Assembly (NCBI GenBank): GCA_946481025.1 | Contig: CAMLNA010000004.1 | Span: 23,889 to 87,888 of the forward strand | Reading direction: 5' to 3' | DNA length: 64,000 nucleotides | Source: an uncultured Rivibacter sp. | Lineage (GTDB): Bacteria; Pseudomonadota; Gammaproteobacteria; Burkholderiales; Burkholderiaceae | Part shown: positions 59,215 through 64,000 of the stretch, piece by piece | How positions within the stretch are numbered: position 1 is the first letter of the stretch | Layout: every line of letters begins with the position of its first letter | Notes under the pieces: model-generated | Seen by the model: the letters and a program-made list of their open reading frames with translations, nothing else | What the model was told of the DNA's origin: nothing | Database searches by the model: none | Position numbers and translations under genes: made by a program

Positions 59215-59889
59215 CTATCTCCTGGACAGCCCGCGCAACAGCACCAGCATTCCCTCTTCCAGATCCTTCTGGAATTGGTAACGCAACGCCGCCAGATCGC
59301 TCCGCGCCATCACCGTGCCGGCCACCTCCCCCGGACTGGCCAGTGGCCACAGGCCAATGAGCAGCGGCAAGGTCAAGTGGATGAACTTGTCGAACGTGGC
59401 GGCCGGGATGGCCGGAACAAGGCGGTGGAAGTCAAGCGCCATCTCCTGACGCACGGCCAGGAGGCCGTGCTTGAACTGGACGATGCGTTCGGCCGAAACG
59501 TTCCGCTCGAGGATCGAGGGAAAGATGCTGGTGAGTCGGCACAGCAGCGGACGGGCCACCCAACTGGAGGAAAACGCCCGGGCGATGTGCTCGATGGTTC
59601 CTTTGCGTCTGCCGCCTCGGCCCAGTGCCGCGACCAGCTGGCCGTGCCAAGCCATGAACTCCTCCACGAGGACATCGAGCAGCACGGCTTCGCTGCTCTC
59701 GAAGTACCGGTAGACGTTCGACTTGGTCATCTCCGCCTTGCGGGCCAGTTCGTTGATGCCCAGGGCATGCAGGTCCGGAATCTCGAGCAGCAGGGACTTC
59801 GCGGTATCGAGCAGGTGACGTCGGCGCTCCTCCTTCTGCTGAGGAGAGCGCGCGCGCAAGTACGGTGATGCATGGCTCATGCGCCGCAT
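59215..59889 (-). CDS. TetR family transcriptional regulator
   Basis: A 224-residue regulator. The helix-turn-helix is H-A-L-G-I-N-E-L-A-R-K-A-E-M-T-K-S-N-V-Y-R-Y-F-E-S-S-E-A-V-L with the canonical Y-R-Y-F end. The C-terminal ligand domain (F-P-S-I-L-E-R-N-V-S, L-P-L-L-I-G-L-W-P-L) is like that of TetR members next to oxidoreductase genes. The ATG at 59889 has AGAGG 8 bases upstream; an ATG three codons later is possible. It is divergent from the molybdenum hydroxylase operon, with an inverted repeat between them that is its probable operator. Confidence 0.88.
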   Translation of the reverse strand: MRRMSHASPYLRARSPQQKEERRRHLLDTAKSLLLEIPDLHALGINELARKAEMTKSNVYRYFESSEAVLLDVLVEEFMAWHGQLVAALGRGGRRKGTIEHIARAFSSSWVARPLLCRLTSIFPSILERNVSAERIVQFKHGLLAVRQEMALDFHRLVPAIPAATFDKFIHLTLPLLIGLWPLASPGEVAGTVMARSDLAALRYQFQKDLEEGMLVLLRGLSRR

Positions 59890-59919
59890 CTTAGAAACCT
59901 CTTGGAGCAGCTCCTCAAG

Positions 59920-59955
59920 AGACTGATGGTCTGCTACACTAGCGACCATCGGTCT
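59920..59955. promoter_or_regulatory. Dyad between tetR-like gene and hydroxylase operon
   Basis: AGACTGATGGTC and GACCATCGGTCT are inverted copies with 11 of 12 matches, 12 bases apart. The spacer holds TACACT, a possible -10 for the operon. The dyad is 30 bases from the regulator start and 38 from the operon start, a fitting TetR operator. Confidence 0.65.
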
Positions 59956-59993
59956 TTTATTACTCGGACAGCAGCCATCGCAGGAGCTTGGTC

Positions 59994-62273
59994 ATGGTTA
60001 CCCGAAGAACTGTGCTGCTCGGCGGTGCCGGCGTGGCGGGTGCGCTTGGCGCACTGATGGTGGGCTGGACGGCGTTGCCGCCCAAACCGCGCCTGGTCAC
60101 ATCCGATCCGCTGCCAGTCGGCCCGGGCCAGTCCGCGCTGAACGGCTGGGTCAAGATCGGGGCAGACAACACGGTCGGCATCGTGATGTGCAAGGCGGAG
60201 ATGGGGCAGGGCATCTACACCGGCCTGGCGATGGTGCTGGCCGAGGAACTGGACGCCGACTGGGCGCAGGTTCGTGTCGAACGCGCGCCCATCGACAAGA
60301 TCTACCAGAACATCGCCGGCATCGTCGACGGCCTGCCCTTCCACCCCGACGACCACGGCACGCTGAGAGCCGTCGCCGAGCGCGTCACCGGCAAGGCGAT
60401 GCGCGAATTCGGCCTGATGCTGACCGGCACGTCATCCAGCATGCGGGACCTGTGGCTGCCGATGCGCCAGGCTGGCGCTTCGGCGCGCGCGATGCTGGTG
60501 GCCGCTGCGGCAAAGCAGTGGCAGGTTCCGGCCGGTGAATGCCGCGCCGAGGCGGGCCGCGTGCTGCACCTGTCGGGCAAGAGCGCTTCGTTCGGCGAAC
60601 TGGCCGCCGCTGCCGCGAGCCAGCAGCTGCCCGACGACGTGGCGCTGAAGGATCCCAAGACCTTCAAGCTGATCGGCCAGCCGCGCAAGCGCCTGGAGGC
60701 AGCGTCCAAGATGGACGGCAGCGCGCGTTTCGGCATCGACGTGCTGCAGCCCGGCATGCAGTACGCCAGCGTCGAGATGTGCCCGACCCTTGGCGGCCGA
60801 GTCGCCAGCTTCGACGCAGTGGAGGCGCAGAAGCTGCCCGGCGTGAAGAAGGTGCTCGCGGTGCCGCCCCTCTACGGCAGCACCGGCGGCGTCGCGGTGA
60901 TTGCCGACACGCCGTACCGCGCGATGCGCGCGGTCAAGGCGGTGCGCGTCGAATGGGACCATGGCGCGGCCGCCAACCTGTCCACCGACGTCATCTATCA
61001 GCGGCTGGCGCAATCGCTGGACACAGATGATGGATTCAGCTTCCACAAGCACGGCGACGCCGACACGGCCCTGAAGAAAGCCGCGAAGACCGTCAAAGCC
61101 GAGTACCGCGCGCCGTACCTGGCCCACGCGACGATGGAGCCGATGAGCTGCACCGTGCAGTTCAAGGACGGCCGCGCCACCGTATGGGCGGCCACGCAGG
61201 TGCCCGACATGGCGCGACGCATCGTGGCGCAGGTGCTGGGCTTGGCGACCGAACAGGTCGACCTGCAGCTGCAGCTGCTCGGCGGTGGCTTCGGCCGGCG
61301 CTGCGAGGTCGACGTGATCGCGCAGGCGGCTGTCATCGCCCGCGAAGCCGGGGGCGTACCGGTGCAGACGATCTGGTCGCGCGAGCAGGACATGACGCAT
61401 GACTTCTATCGTCCGGCTTGCGTATCGCGTTTCGAGGCCGGGCTCGACGCCTCGGGCGAACTGGTGGGATGGGTGAACACCTCGGCCGGCCAGGCCATCC
61501 TGCCGCAGGTCATCGAGCGCATGGTCGGGCTGCCCGGCGCCCTGCCTGACAAGACCACCTCCGAGGGCGCCTTCGACCAGCCCTACGAGTGGCCTGCGGC
61601 GCGCATCGGCCACGAGGTCATGGAACTGCCCGTGCCAGTCGGCTTCTGGCGCTCGGTCGGGCATTCGCACCATGCCTTCTTCAAGGAAAGCTTCCTCGAC
61701 GAAGTGGCCAGCGCCGCCGGCCGTGATCCAGTCGCCTTCCGCGCTGCGCTGCTGGCGAGACACCCTCGACACCTGAAGGTGCTCAAGCGCGCCGCGGAGT
61801 TGTCTGACTGGGACAAGCCCTTGCCTGCAGCGGCCGACGGCACCAAGCGCGCTCGCGGCCTTGCGTTGCACCAGTCCTTCGGCTCCATCGTGGCCCAAGT
61901 GGCCGAGGTATCTGTGTCTGCCGACAAGCGCATCCGCGTTCACCGCGTGACTTGCGTGATCGACTGCGGCCTGGCGATCAACCCCAACCTGATCCGCCAG
62001 CAGATGGAAAGCGGCATCGTCTACGGCCTGTCGGCCGCACTGAACGACGAAGTGCACATCACGAAAGGGCAGGTCCAGCAGACGAACTTCCACAACCACC
62101 CGGTGCTGCGATTCGATGAGTGCCCTGTGATCGAGACCGACATCATCGCCAGCGACGCGAGCCCCGAAGGCGTCGGCGAGCCCGGCACGCCGCCGATCGC
62201 CCCCGCGGTGGCGAACGCCCTGTTCACCCTCACCGGCCAGCGGCTGCGCAGCCTGCCCTTGAAACTGGCCTGA
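59994..62273 (+). CDS. Molybdopterin-binding subunit of a xanthine dehydrogenase-family hydroxylase, Tat-exported
   Basis: A 759-residue large subunit like isoquinoline 1-oxidoreductase beta (IorB) or membrane aldehyde dehydrogenases. The N-terminus [16 protein letters not shown] is a twin-arginine signal, so the cofactor-loaded complex is exported. [25 protein letters not shown] and [12 protein letters not shown] (catalytic Glu) mark the molybdenum site. AGGAG precedes the ATG by 7 bases. The 2Fe-2S and cytochrome subunits follow. Substrate is unknown: N-heteroaromatics or aldehydes are the usual choices. No XdhC-type maturation gene is in the window. Confidence 0.92.
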   Translation: MVTRRTVLLGGAGVAGALGALMVGWTALPPKPRLVTSDPLPVGPGQSALNGWVKIGADNTVGIVMCKAEMGQGIYTGLAMVLAEELDADWAQVRVERAPIDKIYQNIAGIVDGLPFHPDDHGTLRAVAERVTGKAMREFGLMLTGTSSSMRDLWLPMRQAGASARAMLVAAAAKQWQVPAGECRAEAGRVLHLSGKSASFGELAAAAASQQLPDDVALKDPKTFKLIGQPRKRLEAASKMDGSARFGIDVLQPGMQYASVEMCPTLGGRVASFDAVEAQKLPGVKKVLAVPPLYGSTGGVAVIADTPYRAMRAVKAVRVEWDHGAAANLSTDVIYQRLAQSLDTDDGFSFHKHGDADTALKKAAKTVKAEYRAPYLAHATMEPMSCTVQFKDGRATVWAATQVPDMARRIVAQVLGLATEQVDLQLQLLGGGFGRRCEVDVIAQAAVIAREAGGVPVQTIWSREQDMTHDFYRPACVSRFEAGLDASGELVGWVNTSAGQAILPQVIERMVGLPGALPDKTTSEGAFDQPYEWPAARIGHEVMELPVPVGFWRSVGHSHHAFFKESFLDEVASAAGRDPVAFRAALLARHPRHLKVLKRAAELSDWDKPLPAAADGTKRARGLALHQSFGSIVAQVAEVSVSADKRIRVHRVTCVIDCGLAINPNLIRQQMESGIVYGLSAALNDEVHITKGQVQQTNFHNHPVLRFDECPVIETDIIASDASPEGVGEPGTPPIAPAVANALFTLTGQRLRSLPLKLA

Positions 62274-62286
62274 CCCGGAGAAGCCC

Positions 62287-62745
62287 ATGACCACGTTGAC
62301 GATCAATCGCAAGCCCGTTGAAGTGCAGGCCGAACCTGACACACCGCTGCTGTGGGTGTTGCGTGGCGAGCTGCAGATGACGGGCACCAAGTTCGGTTGC
62401 GGCATGGCGCAGTGCGGCGCCTGCACGGTGCACGTCGATGGTGAGCCGACGCGCTCCTGCGTGATGCCGGTCTCGGCGGTGGGCGCGCGCCAGGTGACCA
62501 CCATCGAAGGGCTGTCCGGACCGCAGGTGGCCGCGCTGAAGGCGGCGTGGGTCGATGTCGACGTGGTGCAGTGCGGCTACTGCCAGAGCGGTCAGCTGAT
62601 GACTGCTGCCGCGCTGCTGAGGCAGATCCCCAAGCCGACCGATGCAGACATCGACGCGGCCATGGCCGGCACCATCTGCCGCTGCGGCACGTATCCGCGT
62701 ATCCGTGCGGCGATCCACCAAGCCGCCGGAATGGCAGCTGCCTGA
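62287..62745 (+). CDS. 2Fe-2S subunit of the molybdenum hydroxylase
   Basis: A 152-residue iron-sulfur protein. The plant-ferredoxin-type cluster is bound by [11 protein letters not shown] with a later Cys in R-S-C-V-M-P, and the second cluster by C-G-Y-C-Q-S-G-Q and [10 protein letters not shown]. This is the small subunit of IorA/CoxS type and passes electrons from the molybdenum centre to the cytochrome. It begins 13 bases after the large-subunit gene, with GGAG before the ATG. No signal peptide: it would be carried out with the Tat-bearing large subunit. Confidence 0.95.
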   Translation: MTTLTINRKPVEVQAEPDTPLLWVLRGELQMTGTKFGCGMAQCGACTVHVDGEPTRSCVMPVSAVGARQVTTIEGLSGPQVAALKAAWVDVDVVQCGYCQSGQLMTAAALLRQIPKPTDADIDAAMAGTICRCGTYPRIRAAIHQAAGMAAA

Positions 62746-62813
62746 GCTGACCGGCACGCGCCACTGTCAGTTCCGCCTTGCGGCATTCGCCAGTCCAAAC
62801 TCAAGGGGGCAGC

Positions 62814-63467
62814 ATGTCGACATTCGAACGAGCCTGCGGCAGCAAGAAAGCGGTGCTGCAAGTCGTCACCGGTGGCTGCCTGCTGGTCGCGGGCTGGGCG
62901 CACACCCAGCCGGTGGCCGTCGCCAGCGTGCCGGCCACCACCTTGCGCCCGCTGTCCGAGTTTTCGACCATTGCGGACAGCCGGGCCCGGTCGATCGCAC
63001 TGTTTGCCGAAGCGGGCAAGGTGATTCAGCACCCCCGCTGCCTGAACTGCCATCCCAAAGGCGACCGCCCGATGCAAGGCGACGGCATGCAACTGCATCA
63101 GCCGCTGGTCTTGCGCGGCAAGGACGGTTTCGGCGCTACCGCAATGCGCTGCGCCAGTTGCCACGGCGCGCAGAACGTCGAGGCCGCGAGGAAAGCCAGC
63201 GTGCCGGGCAGCAAGCACTGGCACCTGGCGCCAATCGAGATGGCGTGGGACGGCCGCAGCCTCGGGGCGATCTGCCTCCAGCTGAAGGACCGTTCGCAGA
63301 ACGGCGGCAGGACGATGGTGCAGATCGTCGAGCACATGGCGCACGATGAATTGGTTGGATGGGCCTGGGCACCCGGTGCCGGCCGCGCGCCGGCACCGGG
63401 TACTCACAAGGAATTCGGCGATCTGATCGCGGCCTGGGTGAACAGCGGGGCGCACTGCCCGAAGTAG
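62814..63467 (+). CDS. Diheme c-type cytochrome subunit of the hydroxylase
   Basis: A 217-residue exported protein with two heme c motifs, C-L-N-C-H and C-A-S-C-H, about 35 residues apart. The N-terminal hydrophobic stretch (V-L-Q-V-V-T-G-G-C-L-L-V-A-G-W-A) is a signal. F-A-E-A-G-K-V-I-Q-H-P-R-C-L-N-C-H-P-K-G-D-R-P, broken here by hyphens, is the pattern of the subunit annotated next to isoquinoline 1-oxidoreductases. It would take electrons to the respiratory chain. AAGGGGG lies just before the ATG. It ends the operon. Confidence 0.88.
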   Translation: MSTFERACGSKKAVLQVVTGGCLLVAGWAHTQPVAVASVPATTLRPLSEFSTIADSRARSIALFAEAGKVIQHPRCLNCHPKGDRPMQGDGMQLHQPLVLRGKDGFGATAMRCASCHGAQNVEAARKASVPGSKHWHLAPIEMAWDGRSLGAICLQLKDRSQNGGRTMVQIVEHMAHDELVGWAWAPGAGRAPAPGTHKEFGDLIAAWVNSGAHCPK

Positions 63468-63505
63468 AGCTCCGGCCGTCGTCAACGCAAATGGACCACC
63501 AGGGG

Positions 63506-63946
63506 TCACCTCCTTGTCGATGAAGGGCGAGGCGAAGCCCTCTTCACCTTCGCGACCGAGCCCGACAGCGGGTTCGCAGCAAGCTCGCGCGACACCCAGG
63601 CAGCGACCGCATCGATGAAGGCGCGCACTTGAGGCGGCAAGAACGTGCGCTCTGGGTAGACCAGCGCGATCTGCATTTCGGCGCCGATGATGCCGGCGAG
63701 CACCTGCACAAGCGCGCCTTTCTCCAGGTACGGCGACACGAGGCCGCGGGGGAGGAGCGCGATGCCCAGCCCGCCGACGGCGGCGTCGCACAGCAGGGCG
63801 ATGTCGTTCGCGAAGAACGCGCCGTCCACGTGGAGCTTGCCGCCGGAGACCGTGGGCCAGTGAGACTGCGACAGCTCGCCGCGCGCGAAGCCAAGGAGGC
63901 AACGTCGCGGGCTTGCGAGGCAATTGATCCGCAGGGTCGCTGCGCG
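63506..63946 (-). pseudogene. LysR-type regulator remnant, 5'-truncated
   Basis: The reading frame preserves the C-terminal half of a LysR effector domain (N-C-L-A-S, W-P-T-V-S-G-G, V-D-G-A-F-F-A-N-D-I-A-L-L-C-D-A-A-V-G-G-L-G-I-A-L-L-P), which a normal LysR of 300 residues would have after about residue 165. Upstream the frame meets a TAG at 63947 that ends another reading frame, and no helix-turn-helix is found. The N-terminal half is therefore missing, apparently replaced by the neighbouring gene's end. A GTG at 63829 could start a 107-residue fragment, but it would have no DNA-binding part. Confidence 0.7.
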
Positions 63947-64000
63947 CTAGTTCCTCGCGAACAGATCCTTCGACAACGCCACCAGCCCCATCGCGGCAAC
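63947..64000 (-). CDS. C-terminal end of an unidentified protein, cut by the window edge
   Basis: The last 17 codons read V-A-A-M-G-L-V-A-L-S-K-D-L-F-A-R-N and end in TAG. The frame is open to the window edge. It is too short to identify. It may belong to a gene that now adjoins the LysR remnant. Confidence 0.35.
   Translation of the reverse strand, partial: VAAMGLVALSKDLFARN

Noticed and set aside
58900..59215. tRNA-Arg as the attachment site of an island carrying the molybdenum hydroxylase operon
   Set aside because: Elements using tRNA sites usually enter at the 3' end, which here faces the phosphoesterase gene, not the operon. No integrase and no repeated tRNA end were seen.
1..64000. 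CRISPR array, prophage, insertion sequence or rRNA operon
   Set aside because: No regularly spaced repeats, cas genes, transposase, integrase, phage structural genes or rRNA sequence were recognised anywhere in the window.

Overview
The window is high-GC, gene-dense proteobacterial chromosome, about 64 kb carrying roughly 60 genes with short gaps and many 4-bp ATGA overlaps. Gene content (ubiB, the fmdB/DUF502/aspS/nudB/EEP/clsB block, a hutFGDCH cluster, folE next to a BLUF gene, a ctpA/moeB-like pair) points to a betaproteobacterium of the order Burkholderiales, probably near Rubrivivax/Leptothrix/Roseateles. That placement is inference; no rRNA gene is present. The only RNA gene seen is a tRNA-Arg(CCU).

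Layout. 1-9.4 kb: end of ubiB, a sodium:solute symporter, then the conserved fmdB-DUF502-aspS block. This block is interrupted by a terminator, a CsgG-like lipoprotein and a toxin-antitoxin pair before it resumes with nudB, an EEP-family hydrolase and a cardiolipin synthase. 9.5-15.1 kb: a ligase-associated exonuclease, an S9 peptidase and an ATP-dependent DNA ligase; the matching helicase lies 25 kb away at 39.8-42.3 kb. 15.1-19.5 kb: LysE exporter and WYL regulator around a perfect operator, a Na/Pi cotransporter and an alpha/beta hydrolase. 19.5-27.2 kb: histidine utilisation (hutF, G, D, C divergent from hutH) with a NitT/TauT-type ABC importer. 27.2-31.3 kb: chemoreceptor, an unrecognised protein, folE and a BLUF photoreceptor. 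31.3-37.3 kb: membrane-anchored AsmA-like protein, DUF429 protein, a pseudokinase and an M14 peptidase. 37.3-43.2 kb: a GbsR/MarR-type regulator with two matching operators, a DCC1-like protein, an SDR-DoxX fusion, the helicase, a YkvA protein and a secreted nuclease.

43.3-54.8 kb: BON lipoprotein, ParA-like ATPase, arginase and LOG protein, a five-gene overlapping run (E1-like/DUF2796/ABC ATPase/permease/DUF3299), CtpA, and a divergent Fbp-type ferric iron transporter pair with a Fur box between the genes. 54.9-59.1 kb: a CHASE-PAS-GGDEF-EAL protein, a membrane metallophosphoesterase and tRNA-Arg. 59.2-64 kb: an accessory-looking unit with a TetR regulator divergent from a molybdenum hydroxylase operon (large subunit, 2Fe-2S subunit, cytochrome c), then a 5'-truncated LysR remnant and the tail of another gene.

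The most unusual item is the toxin-antitoxin pair at 6.2-6.8 kb. Its antitoxin joins a Phd/YefM DNA-binding half to a CcdA-like neutralising tail, and its CcdB partner lacks the Trp used by F-plasmid CcdB to poison gyrase. Next are the pseudokinase with nearly every catalytic residue replaced, and the twin operators around the GbsR-type gene. All coordinates and motifs were read by eye; family assignments rest on recalled motifs, not on searches.
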